The notes: generated from the sequence alone by a model not told the origin. Shown: positions 1 through 5,475, numbered from the stretch's first letter. The stretch: 10,765 nt of DNA from Halovenus sp. (GCA_028274925.1 JAQCNR010000245.1:1-10765); one strand, 5' to 3'. Numbers and translations: made by a program.

Positions 1-164
1 GCGACTGTGGGCGTAATGGTCACCGGTTCTCCGACCGCCGGTTGCGCCGGCGTGGTGGTCACGCCGGAGACGGTCAACTGGGCGTTGGGAACTGCCCCGC
101 CGGGTGCGGCGAGCCCGGCAACGACGACAACTGCAGCGACAGCGGCGAGCGCGCGCCAATCCAT
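1..164 (-). CDS. Exported or membrane-anchored protein, N-terminal part only (runs off the window)
   Basis: Reading the minus strand from the ATG at 164 gives an open frame to the window edge (54 codons). It begins MDWRALAAVAAVVVV and continues AGLAAPGGAVPNAQLTVSGV. This is a typical haloarchaeal Sec-type signal peptide: a short charged start, then a hydrophobic stretch at about residues 5-19, then AxxGGAVP around residue 24. After it comes a Thr/Pro/Val-rich stretch (TTTPAQPAVGEPVTITPT), which resembles the first strands of a CARDB or Ig-like extracellular domain. The start lies 37 bases after the stop of the HAD gene on the same strand, so the two may be co-transcribed; I see no clear TATA box or ribosome binding site for it. 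The rest of the protein is outside the window, so its function cannot be judged. Confidence 0.7.
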   Translation of the reverse strand, partial: MDWRALAAVAAVVVVAGLAAPGGAVPNAQLTVSGVTTTPAQPAVGEPVTITPTV

Positions 165-201
165 ACTGAATAGAGGGGACGGTAACCGTTAGGTGTGACG
201 G

Positions 202-1065
202 TTATTCCAGAAAGGCTGGCAGTTCCGTCACCGAATCAAGCACCGCTTTCGCTCCTGCACGCTCGAATTTTGTGCGCCCCGTCTCGCCGCTCAACCCGCC
301 GGTCAGGACGCCAATCCCGTGGTATGTCCGGTCGTCGGCTTCTTCGGCGTTGACCGCAGTTCGCACATCGTCCAGTGTGTCACCGACGAAAACGGTGGAT
401 TCGACGCCGAACTCGTCGGCGAGACCAATCAGCGCCGTCGGGTCTGGTTTGCCTTCGTCCCAGTCGTCCATCGTCACGATTCGTTCGTCGGGCAGGTCGA
501 GTCCGACTCGCTCCAGCGCAATCTCGGCTTCGGCGGCGGGCCTCCCAGTCAGCACACCGACCTCGAAGCGGTCGGTCAGTGCTGACAGCGTGGCCGGGTC
601 GACGAGCAGTGGCTCGTCGTGAATGTAGCCCGCTGTCTCGTCGGTCGGTTCTTTTCCCTCGATTTCGCGGTAGAGTTCTGCGCCGAGATACAGTTGCTGG
701 AACACCTCGCGGTGGCGGTCGGTGTCCCAGTTTGCGAGCACGAGTTCCCGGACAGCAGGGGTGAGCGACTCTCCGACGGCCGCCGTCGCCGCCGAGAGGC
801 CGCCGCCGGTGCCTGCGATGGTGTCGGTGTACTCCTCCATCGTCAGCTCTGCACCCTCTCGGTCTGCGAGCACGAACAGCGCGATTGCGTCGGTCAGTTC
901 CCAGTCGTTGTTGAAGCCACCAGCGTCTTTGAATCGCTGGATGGTCTCACGGTCGATGTCCGCGTCGTATAGCGTGTCAATTGTCTCGATGATCGCGCGC
1001 CGATAGGAGTTCTCGACATCGACGAGGACTCCGTCGACATCCAGAACAACTGCCCCGACGTTCAT
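202..1065 (-). CDS. HAD-superfamily hydrolase (TIGR01548-like)
   Basis: This is a predicted cytoplasmic phosphatase or related hydrolase of the haloacid dehalogenase fold, 287 residues. All four HAD motifs are visible. Motif I is LDVDGVLVD with nucleophile D9 and acid/base D11. Motif II is the Thr in GVLTGR (T173). Motif III is the Lys in EGKPDP (K206). Motif IV is GDTLDD (228-233). A long helical cap of about 140 residues lies between motifs I and II, as in subfamily I. Length and cap resemble the archaeal TIGR01548 family, whose substrate I do not know. The frame could open further upstream (1194), but the extension is low-complexity, lies over the end of the UPF0146 gene and puts 43 residues before the motif I strand. 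The ATG at 1065 is therefore chosen. It lies 49 bases after UPF0146 on the same strand and probably shares its transcript. Confidence 0.88.
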   Translation of the reverse strand: MNVGAVVLDVDGVLVDVENSYRRAIIETIDTLYDADIDRETIQRFKDAGGFNNDWELTDAIALFVLADREGAELTMEEYTDTIAGTGGGLSAATAAVGESLTPAVRELVLANWDTDRHREVFQQLYLGAELYREIEGKEPTDETAGYIHDEPLLVDPATLSALTDRFEVGVLTGRPAAEAEIALERVGLDLPDERIVTMDDWDEGKPDPTALIGLADEFGVESTVFVGDTLDDVRTAVNAEEADDRTYHGIGVLTGGLSGETGRTKFERAGAKAVLDSVTELPAFLE

Positions 1066-1066
1066 T

Positions 1067-1082
1067 ACCCATTCAGATGGGT
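1067..1082 (-). promoter_or_regulatory. Hairpin directly upstream of the HAD start codon
   Basis: ACCCAT (1067-1072), loop TCAG and ATGGGT (1077-1082) form a perfect 6-bp stem with a 4-base loop. It ends one base before the HAD start codon on the minus strand. In an mRNA shared with UPF0146 it would fold against the HAD initiation site. It could be an operator, a translational brake or chance. Confidence 0.3.
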
Positions 1083-1114
1083 TCCTGGTTGAAGGGGATT
1101 GCGGGACGGGATAG

Positions 1115-1525
1115 TTATTCGGCGCCGCCCGCCCGTGTTGGCTGGACAACGAACAGCGTCTCCCCGGACACTGTCTCTCGTCGGACCTCGACAACCGGCG
1201 GGTCGCCGCCGAGCGTGGTGAACAGACCGTCGGCTCCGACGGTCTGTGCCAGTTCTGCCATCGGCCTGTGCAGTTCTGGTGGGAGATTCTGCGCGTACAG
1301 CGCTTCAGCCCCCTCGTAGAGCGAGCGCTCGGGCTCAGTCAGGTCGTCGCGGTGAAAATCGACCCCTGACGGCGTCTCGCGGTCGACAATATCGGTCGCG
1401 ATGACAGTCACGCCGCGGGCCGCGAGTTCGGCCGCGACTGCCGGTCGGTGGCCGATTCCAATCTCGACGATCTGGTCGTACCGTTCGAGCCGATTTGCGA
1501 GCGCTTCGACCGTTGCTGGTCGCAC
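1115..1525 (-). CDS. UPF0146 family protein, GTG start
   Basis: This archaeal family has unknown function and a Rossmann-like start resembling SAM-binding proteins. The motif IVEIGIGHRP, followed by VAAELAARGVTVIATDI, sits at about residues 19-46, and the C-terminal half has FTTLGGDPPVVEV. I chose the GTG at 1525, giving 136 residues. An ATG at 1567 would add 14 residues of atypical sequence and overlap the divergent amzA gene. The sequence TATATA at 1551-1556, read on this strand, is centred 28.5 bases before the GTG, which is the spacing expected for a leaderless haloarchaeal transcript that begins at the start codon. The stop lies 49 bases before the HAD gene on the same strand. Family assignment rests on recognition of the motif and length; enzymatic activity is not established. 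Confidence 0.82.
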   Translation of the reverse strand: MRPATVEALANRLERYDQIVEIGIGHRPAVAAELAARGVTVIATDIVDRETPSGVDFHRDDLTEPERSLYEGAEALYAQNLPPELHRPMAELAQTVGADGLFTTLGGDPPVVEVRRETVSGETLFVVQPTRAGGAE

Positions 1526-1561
1526 TGGATTTTTATTGGGGGGTTGCCAATATATAGGTAC
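1526..1561. promoter_or_regulatory. 36-base bidirectional promoter of UPF0146 and amzA
   Basis: The gap between the GTG of UPF0146 (1525, minus) and the ATG of amzA (1562, plus) is only 36 bases and holds two AT boxes. TTTTTATT (1530-1537) is centred 28.5 bases before the amzA ATG. TATATA (1551-1556), read on the minus strand, is centred 28.5 bases before the UPF0146 GTG. Each box therefore lies close to the other gene's start codon. Both spacings fit leaderless transcription. The boxes are seen in the sequence; their use is inferred. Confidence 0.65.
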
Positions 1562-2083
1562 ATGCACGTCGACATCGTGCCGGTCGGCGACGTCGATGCA
1601 GTCGTCAAGCGTCAGGCCTCAACGGGATTGCGGTCTGTCTACGACTGTGACGTTACCGTTCACGACGCCGAACCGGTACCAGCAGGGGCATACGACTCCT
1701 CCCGAGAACAGTATCGCGCCGAGGAGTTCATCGATCTAGCAAAACGGACCGGCAGCGGCGAGAAAAACATCGCCATCACGCCGAAAGACCTCTTCTATCA
1801 CCGCCGTAACTACGTCTTCGGACTCGCCTATCTGGGCGGCAGCGGCAGCGTCATCTCGACGTACAGACTCAGAACGTCATCTGATGGGGGGTTCTCGAAC
1901 CGGTCAGCCAGCGATATCTTCTCTGACCGCGTCCGCAAAGAGGTCGTCCACGAAATCGGTCACACACTTGGACTGGAGCATTGTGACAACAAACGCTGTG
2001 TGATGAACTTCTCGCCGACGGTCCGTGAAGTCGACGTCAAAGAAGAGACGCTCTGTGGCTCCTGCCAGCGAAGCACACTCTGA
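1562..2083 (+). CDS. amzA: Archaemetzincin, zinc-dependent peptidase
   Basis: This is a cytoplasmic zinc metallopeptidase of the archaemetzincin family, 173 residues, the usual size. The catalytic motif HEIGHTLGLEHC spans residues 130-141: H130, H134 and H140 are zinc ligands and E131 is the general base. It is followed by C146, the Met-turn methionine M148 and the pair C165/C168, so the four cysteines of the second zinc site characteristic of the family are all present. There are 16 residues between M148 and C165. The N-terminus starts MHVDIVPVGD, typical of archaeal members. I chose the ATG at 1562 because the frame upstream overlaps UPF0146 and because an AT box sits 28.5 bases before it. 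The physiological substrate of archaeal members is not settled. It has no signal peptide. Confidence 0.95.
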   Translation: MHVDIVPVGDVDAVVKRQASTGLRSVYDCDVTVHDAEPVPAGAYDSSREQYRAEEFIDLAKRTGSGEKNIAITPKDLFYHRRNYVFGLAYLGGSGSVISTYRLRTSSDGGFSNRSASDIFSDRVRKEVVHEIGHTLGLEHCDNKRCVMNFSPTVREVDVKEETLCGSCQRSTL

Positions 2084-2135
2084 ACGTAAATTATCCCTAA
2101 TCGTCCGACTTAGTCCGTGAACGTACTTATTCCGA

Positions 2136-2171
2136 CAATAACGACGGTAACACGCTTCTTGTGTGTTATTG
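2136..2171. repeat. Nested inverted repeats after amzA
   Basis: CAATAAC (2136-2142) pairs perfectly with GTTATTG (2165-2171), a 7-bp stem. Inside it, TAACAC (2148-2153) pairs with GTGTTA (2163-2168), sharing part of the same 3' arm, so the two pairings compete. The element lies 53 bases after the amzA stop and about 95 bases before the next gene. It could be an amzA terminator or a binding site for a regulator of the downstream gene. Apart from this and the promoter palindrome at 2189-2241, the gap 2084-2264 shows nothing else. Confidence 0.4.
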
Positions 2172-2188
2172 CCATACAAACCTAATCT

Positions 2189-2241
2189 GGTAGGTGTCTG
2201 GACGCGACAAGTCTACCATACCAGTTTGGTATAATCTCTTT
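2189..2241 (+). promoter_or_regulatory. Promoter with palindromic operator-like site upstream of the small acidic gene
   Basis: ATACCA (2218-2223), spacer GTT and TGGTAT (2227-2232) form a perfect 6-bp inverted repeat. Its right arm runs into TATAAT (2230-2235), which could act as the TATA box for a start near 2260-2265; CTTTAG (2238-2243) is an alternative box. Further half-sites lie at 2189-2193 (TGGTA) and 2214-2218 (TACCA). A protein bound to the palindrome would overlap the TATA region and so would probably repress. The repeat is seen; regulation is inferred. Confidence 0.5.
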
Positions 2242-2264
2242 AGTAGTTCGTGCTGTAGGTATAG

Positions 2265-2492
2265 ATGCGCATGAGCAAATCACAATCCAACGCTGAACGC
2301 ACCGAAGAACTAAGCGACATTTTCGTCTCCGTCACCGGTGACGAGGAAGTGACCGAAGAACAGGAAGACGACACGATGGACCGCGAACTACCCGGCGAGA
2401 GTCGGATCGACGAGGCTGTCCGTGACGGTCTCTCCGACGCCTTGGAAGGCGCCGAGGCCGACGCAGGCGATCCCGGCGATACCTCTGGCTAA
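2265..2492 (+). CDS. Small acidic haloarchaeal protein of unknown function
   Basis: This 75-residue protein starts MRMSKSQSNA; an alternative ATG two codons downstream (2271) would give 73 residues starting MSKS. It is soluble with no membrane segment, and Asp and Glu make up about a third of it, which is typical of a halophile cytosolic protein. A conserved-looking core, ELSDIFVSVTGDEEVTEEQ, occupies about residues 15-33. The rest is probably disordered, with a possible helix around residues 48-62 (SRIDEAVRDGLSDAL). The pattern of a DIFVSVTG-type core followed by an acidic tail is familiar to me from short haloarchaeal hypothetical proteins, but I cannot name a function. It has its own palindrome-containing promoter and is followed by a structured spacer before the acyl-CoA synthetase on the same strand. 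Confidence 0.75.
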   Translation: MRMSKSQSNAERTEELSDIFVSVTGDEEVTEEQEDDTMDRELPGESRIDEAVRDGLSDALEGAEADAGDPGDTSG

Positions 2493-2496
2493 GGTA

Positions 2497-2561
2497 TGAC
2501 GGGTAACTGACTGCCCTCCACGACATCGCCCGTCAGACTGATTCGCCGCCCTCTCTGACGG
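2497..2561 (+). promoter_or_regulatory. Mutually exclusive RNA pairings in the spacer before the acyl-CoA synthetase
   Basis: Three segments can pair in two competing ways. TGACGGG (2497-2503) is complementary to CCCGTCA (2529-2535). CCGTCAG (2530-2536), which is nearly the same segment, is complementary to CTGACGG (2555-2561). Both stems are perfect 7-mers. They begin 5 bases after the stop of the small acidic gene and are followed by a GC-rich hairpin with a T6 run (2578-2597). This arrangement resembles an attenuator. No known riboswitch class is recognised, and the switching is inferred only from complementarity. Confidence 0.35.
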
Positions 2562-2577
2562 CATCCGGGACATTTGT

Positions 2578-2597
2578 GCCGCCGGTTTTTTGGCGGC
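2578..2597 (+). terminator. Probable terminator hairpin with T6 run
   Basis: GCCGCC (2578-2583) pairs with GGCGGC (2592-2597) around an 8-base loop that contains six thymines (2586-2591). It follows the small acidic gene by 85 bases and precedes the acyl-CoA synthetase promoter region. Archaeal termination depends mainly on T-rich runs, so the T6 could be the active part and the stem accessory. Confidence 0.45.
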
Positions 2598-2601
2598 CAC
2601 G

Positions 2602-2619
2602 CGCTTCGCTCGGGAGCGA
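2602..2619. repeat. CGCTTCGCTC-type hairpin
   Basis: The 10-mer CGCTTCGCTC (2602-2611) overlaps a perfect hairpin, TCGCTC (2606-2611), loop GG, GAGCGA (2614-2619). The same 10-mer forms the loop of a stem-loop after abcE1 (5592-5601), so this looks like a copy of the same class of GC-rich intergenic element. The remaining spacer to 2699 contains only a weak AT-containing box, AAGTATTG (2673-2680), placed about 24 bases before the next start codon. Confidence 0.4.
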
Positions 2620-2699
2620 CTGCTGTTTCGCTCACCCTGTTCTGTCTTCTGAATCAACGGTCAGCTAGATTCAAGTATTGGGTGCGTGTCACAAACAAC

Positions 2700-4673
2700 A
2701 TGGATTGGCTTCAGGCAGAACGAGAGTACGAAAACGACGTGCTCGGCGAGACAACAATCCCGCGGATGTTCTTTGACGCCGCCGAGCGCTACGCTGACAT
2801 CGACTGCCAACTGTACAAGGGTGGGGTCTACGACCGCTCGCTCGTCGCTGGGGATATTGTGGGGGCTGCTCCGCCGGGCGAGTACGCGGCGCTGCCGTAT
2901 CCGGACGTTGCCGAGATTGTCCGCCGCCTCGCTGGTGGGTTTCGGTCGCTCGGTGTCGACCCGGGTGACCGGGTTGGTATCTACGCCGACACCCGCATGG
3001 AATGGGCTCAGGCCGACCTTGGTCTGCTCACTACCGGCGCAGTCGTCACAACTGTCTACACGGAATCCTCGCCCACACAGGTCGAATATCTGCTGACCGA
3101 CCCTGGGGCGACGGGCGTCGTCGTCGAGAATGAAGCCCTGCTCTCGACACTAGCCGAAGTCGAAAGCGAAACTGACGTGGAGTTTGTCGTGGTGATCGAC
3201 GAGCCAAGTCAGGACTGGAACCTCGACGCTGACCTGTACACGCTGGCAGATGTCTACGACGCCGGCACAGAGTACGACGACGACACTGTCGAGGGCTGGA
3301 TTGACGACCAGGACTGGACCGACCTCGCCAGTCTGGTCTACACCTCCGGAACGACCGGCGACCCCAAAGGCGTCAAACTCACCCACAAAAACTGGCGGAG
3401 CTGTCTGAATCAGGTGCACCGGCGGATTGGCCCCCGGGCGGACAAGCCCGAGGACATGCCACAACCTGAACCCGGAAAGCGTTCGATTGCCTTCCTCCCG
3501 CTGGCACACGCCTTCGAGCGCTCGAATCACTTCCAGAACTTCGCGTCGGGAGTAACCCTGGGTTACGCCGAGAGCACGGACACCATCGGCGACGACATCG
3601 AACTGCTCAAGCCGGAGTTTGCCGCTGCCGTCCCGCGTGTCTACGAGCGCATCTACAACGGCATCCGCGAGCAGGCAAGCGAATCGACCGTCAAAAAGCG
3701 CATCTTCGAGTGGGCGGTGTCGGCGGCACAGGAGTACGACCGTGCCGACAGCCCCACGCTCGTCCAGAAAGGCAAACTCGCCGTCGCCGACCGACTGGTC
3801 TTCTCGTCTGTCCGGGACGCCCTCGGCGGTAACATCGAGATGTTCATCTCCGGCGGTGGCTCGCTCTCGGAAGACCTTGCCCGCCTCTACCGTGCGATGG
3901 GCATCACGATTATCGAGGGCTACGGGCTGACCGAGACTGCACCGGGCGTCTCGTTCAACCCACCGGAAGACATCCGCGTCGGCACGATGGGCCCGCCGCT
4001 CTGTGAGGTCGACATCAAGGTCGACTCGACGGCTGTCGACGAACGCACCCGCGAGGACAACCCCGGCGAAGTCGGCGAACTGCTCGTGAAGGGGCCGAAT
4101 GTTTTCGACGGCTACTGGCAAAAACCCGACAAAACAGCCGAGACGTTCGATGACGACTGGTTCCGCACCGGCGACATCGTCGCCCGGCAAGACGAGAACT
4201 ACCTCCGCTTTGTCGACCGACTCAAGAATCTGCTCGTGCTCGACACGGGCAAAAACGTCGCGCCCGAACCCATCGAGGACGAATTTGCCACCTCTGCCCG
4301 CGTCGACCAGATTGTCGTGGTTGGAGACAACGAGAAGTTCGTCGGCGCGCTGATCGTCCCGAACTTCGAGGAAATTCGCTCGTGGGCTCTGGAGGAGGAG
4401 ATTGACCTGCCGGAGGACCGCGCTGCTATCGTCAACGACAACCGCGTCCGGAAGTGGATTGCCGAAGAGGTTGGCCGGATTAACGACCGCCTCGGTGGCC
4501 ACGAACAGATCAAGGAGTTCCGGCTTGTTGCCGAGGAGTGGACGCCCGACAACGACCTGCTCACGCCATCGATGAAGAAGAAACGACGCAACATCTACGA
4601 GGCCTGCGAGAGCGAACTCGAAGCAATTTATCACGAGAGCGGCGAGACAACGGAACCAGTAACAGCTGACTAA
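2700..4673 (+). CDS. Long-chain acyl-CoA synthetase (AMP-forming), FadD/FAA1-like
   Basis: This 657-residue ANL-superfamily ligase is predicted to activate a long-chain fatty acid with ATP and CoA, through an acyl-adenylate, to acyl-CoA. The AMP-binding P-loop LVYTSGTTGDPKGV is at residues 212-225. The adenine/acyl motif GYGLTETAP is at 407-415. RTGD (489-492) supplies the ribose-binding Asp, and the hinge and gate segment DRLKNLLVLDTGKNVAP is at 506-522. The C-terminal LTPSMKKKRRN (621-631) carries the conserved adenylation lysine region. The length and the LKNLLVLDTGKNVAPEPIE wording match the long-chain branch rather than acetyl-CoA synthetases. The ATG at 2700 is chosen because the 42 upstream in-frame residues are Cys/Arg-rich and come from the structured spacer. 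A box at 2673-2680 suggests a nearly leaderless mRNA. Chain-length preference cannot be read from the sequence. Confidence 0.93.
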   Translation: MDWLQAEREYENDVLGETTIPRMFFDAAERYADIDCQLYKGGVYDRSLVAGDIVGAAPPGEYAALPYPDVAEIVRRLAGGFRSLGVDPGDRVGIYADTRMEWAQADLGLLTTGAVVTTVYTESSPTQVEYLLTDPGATGVVVENEALLSTLAEVESETDVEFVVVIDEPSQDWNLDADLYTLADVYDAGTEYDDDTVEGWIDDQDWTDLASLVYTSGTTGDPKGVKLTHKNWRSCLNQVHRRIGPRADKPEDMPQPEPGKRSIAFLPLAHAFERSNHFQNFASGVTLGYAESTDTIGDDIELLKPEFAAAVPRVYERIYNGIREQASESTVKKRIFEWAVSAAQEYDRADSPTLVQKGKLAVADRLVFSSVRDALGGNIEMFISGGGSLSEDLARLYRAMGITIIEGYGLTETAPGVSFNPPEDIRVGTMGPPLCEVDIKVDSTAVDERTREDNPGEVGELLVKGPNVFDGYWQKPDKTAETFDDDWFRTGDIVARQDENYLRFVDRLKNLLVLDTGKNVAPEPIEDEFATSARVDQIVVVGDNEKFVGALIVPNFEEIRSWALEEEIDLPEDRAAIVNDNRVRKWIAEEVGRINDRLGGHEQIKEFRLVAEEWTPDNDLLTPSMKKKRRNIYEACESELEAIYHESGETTEPVTAD

Positions 4674-4766
4674 TCGCCTGTCGGAGACTTTCCGTTTCTA
4701 CGTCGTTCAGTCTTGATAGGAACCGAGTGCTGAATACGAGGCGCGAATCTTGCACGGAATTCTTCC

Positions 4767-4784
4767 TCGCTTCCAGAGAAGCGA
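4767..4784 (+). terminator. Stem-loop after the acyl-CoA synthetase
   Basis: TCGCTTC (4767-4773), loop CAGA and GAAGCGA (4778-4784) form a perfect 7-bp stem with a tetraloop, 93 bases after the synthetase stop. No T-run follows, so termination is only a possibility. Otherwise the stretch 4674-4852 contains no convincing gene: the only long frame on either strand overlaps the synthetase and has no recognisable sequence. Confidence 0.3.
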
Positions 4785-4825
4785 ATCGCTCGATACGGGG
4801 AAAGTAGGTACCACAGCAACGGGGA

Positions 4826-4868
4826 GTCGCTGGTAGCGACACGTGACTCACGTTATCGGTTTACCGAT
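4826..4868. repeat. Two hairpins between convergent gene ends, one over the UPF0058 stop codon
   Basis: GTCGCT (4826-4831) pairs with AGCGAC (4835-4840) around GGT. ATCGGT (4855-4860) pairs with ACCGAT (4863-4868) around TT. The second includes part of the UPF0058 stop codon (4853-4855, minus strand) and its last codons. They lie between two convergent genes and could mark 3' ends. Confidence 0.35.
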
Positions 4869-5095
4869 TGCTCGTGGCTATCTGTGGGTATCTCTTTGAG
4901 GCATGGTTCGATGGCACTACTAAGGATCATAATCGCTTCGCGGTGGTTCTGTTTCGATTTCTGAATGCTTGATGGACTCGTCCCAAGTTCGTGATATCCA
5001 GAAAGCCTCTCAACTGGCATAGCTTCGGTCTCGATTAAATGTTGTGTGATTTCTGCGAGCAACGCGTGAGTGTGGATGTGCTCTTTCTTGCGCAT
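4853..5095 (-). CDS. UPF0058 family protein
   Basis: This 80-residue protein starts MRKKEHIHTHALLAEI and contains GTSPSSIQKSKQNHREAI at about residues 38-55. It matches the archaeal UPF0058 pattern of M-x-K-x-E-x-IH-x-HALLxE near the start, then GxxPxxI-x-SKxxHxxA. The conserved histidines suggest metal binding, but no function is established. It is predicted to be mostly helical, soluble and about the usual length, with a short polar tail (PTDSHEQSVNR). It is less acidic and richer in A+T than neighbouring genes, and its surroundings look like debris, so it may have been acquired or be evolving quickly. The ATG at 5095 has no ribosome binding site and only weak candidate boxes: CAACAATAG, read on the minus strand around 5141-5149, or a start further up near 5308. 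Confidence 0.8.
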   Translation of the reverse strand: MRKKEHIHTHALLAEITQHLIETEAMPVERLSGYHELGTSPSSIQKSKQNHREAIMILSSAIEPCLKEIPTDSHEQSVNR

Positions 5096-5140
5096 GATTG
5101 GATCTTCGTCAAGTGAGGTGTTTGGCTGTCCACGGTGGTT

Positions 5141-5227
5141 CTATTGTTGAATGGAGAGGGGAGGTATCCATGGGATGTCAGTCGGGTTGTCAGCGACGAC
5201 TTTGGTGGCCTGTCCGAAACTGAACAT
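5141..5227 (-). CDS. 28-residue open reading frame, doubtful
   Basis: The minus-strand frame from the ATG at 5227 to the TAG at 5141-5143 encodes 28 residues starting MFSFGQATKVVADNPTDIPW and ending PPLSIQQ. The composition (Trp, several Pro, FxFGxA) looks like a protein end rather than random sequence, and an in-frame TGA lies just upstream. It may be a real small protein ahead of UPF0058 or the C-terminal remnant of a decayed gene. There is no ribosome binding site, and I do not recognise a family. Confidence 0.25.
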   Translation of the reverse strand: MFSFGQATKVVADNPTDIPWIPPLSIQQ

Positions 5228-5302
5228 CCAATTTCATACTCGATACCAGACGTAATTTGTGTTTGCTATGGTCTACCAAGGTCGTTATGACAGTCCGGTC
5301 GA

Positions 5303-5341
5303 TAGTTCAGCCTCTGAACTAATCTGTAGCTTAATAAATTT
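5303..5341. promoter_or_regulatory. 8-bp palindrome next to an AT-rich promoter-like box
   Basis: TAGTTCAG (5303-5310), spacer CCT and CTGAACTA (5314-5321) form a perfect 8-bp inverted repeat. Just to its right is TTAATAAATTTG (5331-5342), the most AT-rich stretch nearby and TATA-like on both strands. Read on the minus strand, the box would place transcription start near 5308, inside the palindrome, and lead towards the 28-residue frame and UPF0058. This geometry suits a repressor site, but no partner is known. Confidence 0.4.
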
Positions 5342-5354
5342 GTACGCTTAGTGA

Positions 5355-5475
5355 GCGGTTGGTTCAGCAGTTTCAACGTGGAACAAATACAGCCTTCGTG
5401 CTGACTTCATCCTCTACATTTGGCACGACAACAGAAACATCTCTCCGATTGAGGATTTCAACAGAGCCTCCGAAA
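5355..5475 (+). pseudogene. Protein-like fragment, possible right end of a decayed insertion sequence
   Basis: Directly after tandem in-frame stops TAG TGA (5349-5354), the frame reads GSAVSTWNKYSLRAD followed by FILYIWHDNRNISPIEDFNR. Its composition (Trp, Tyr, His, Asn, balanced charge) is that of a real protein rather than a shadow frame. Further right it dissolves into the hairpin array. On the opposite strand the piece starts GGCTCTGTTGAAATCC (5453-5468), which resembles a terminal inverted repeat starting GGCTCTGTTG. No matching left end was found in the window. I do not recognise the family, and the insertion-sequence reading is an inference. Confidence 0.3.

Noticed and set aside
7..192. 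61-codon plus-strand frame at the left edge
   Set aside because: The minus strand of the same DNA encodes a convincing signal peptide, so this is its shadow.
1526..1567. ATG start for UPF0146 at 1567
   Set aside because: The added residues are atypical, it would overlap the amzA start, and the TATA spacing supports the GTG at 1525.
3150..4634. 494-codon open frame on the minus strand inside the acyl-CoA synthetase gene
   Set aside because: It lies wholly antisense to a gene with clear catalytic motifs. Long antisense frames are common in GC-rich haloarchaeal genes, and its sequence shows no recognisable domain.
4561..4851. 96-codon minus-strand frame after the acyl-CoA synthetase
   Set aside because: It overlaps the synthetase 3' end, is rich in Arg and Ser unlike haloarchaeal proteins, and has no recognisable motif.
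5303..5372. tRNA-like stretch (GTTCAG... TTCAGC)
   Set aside because: No acceptor stem or full cloverleaf can be formed, and the T-loop consensus is absent.
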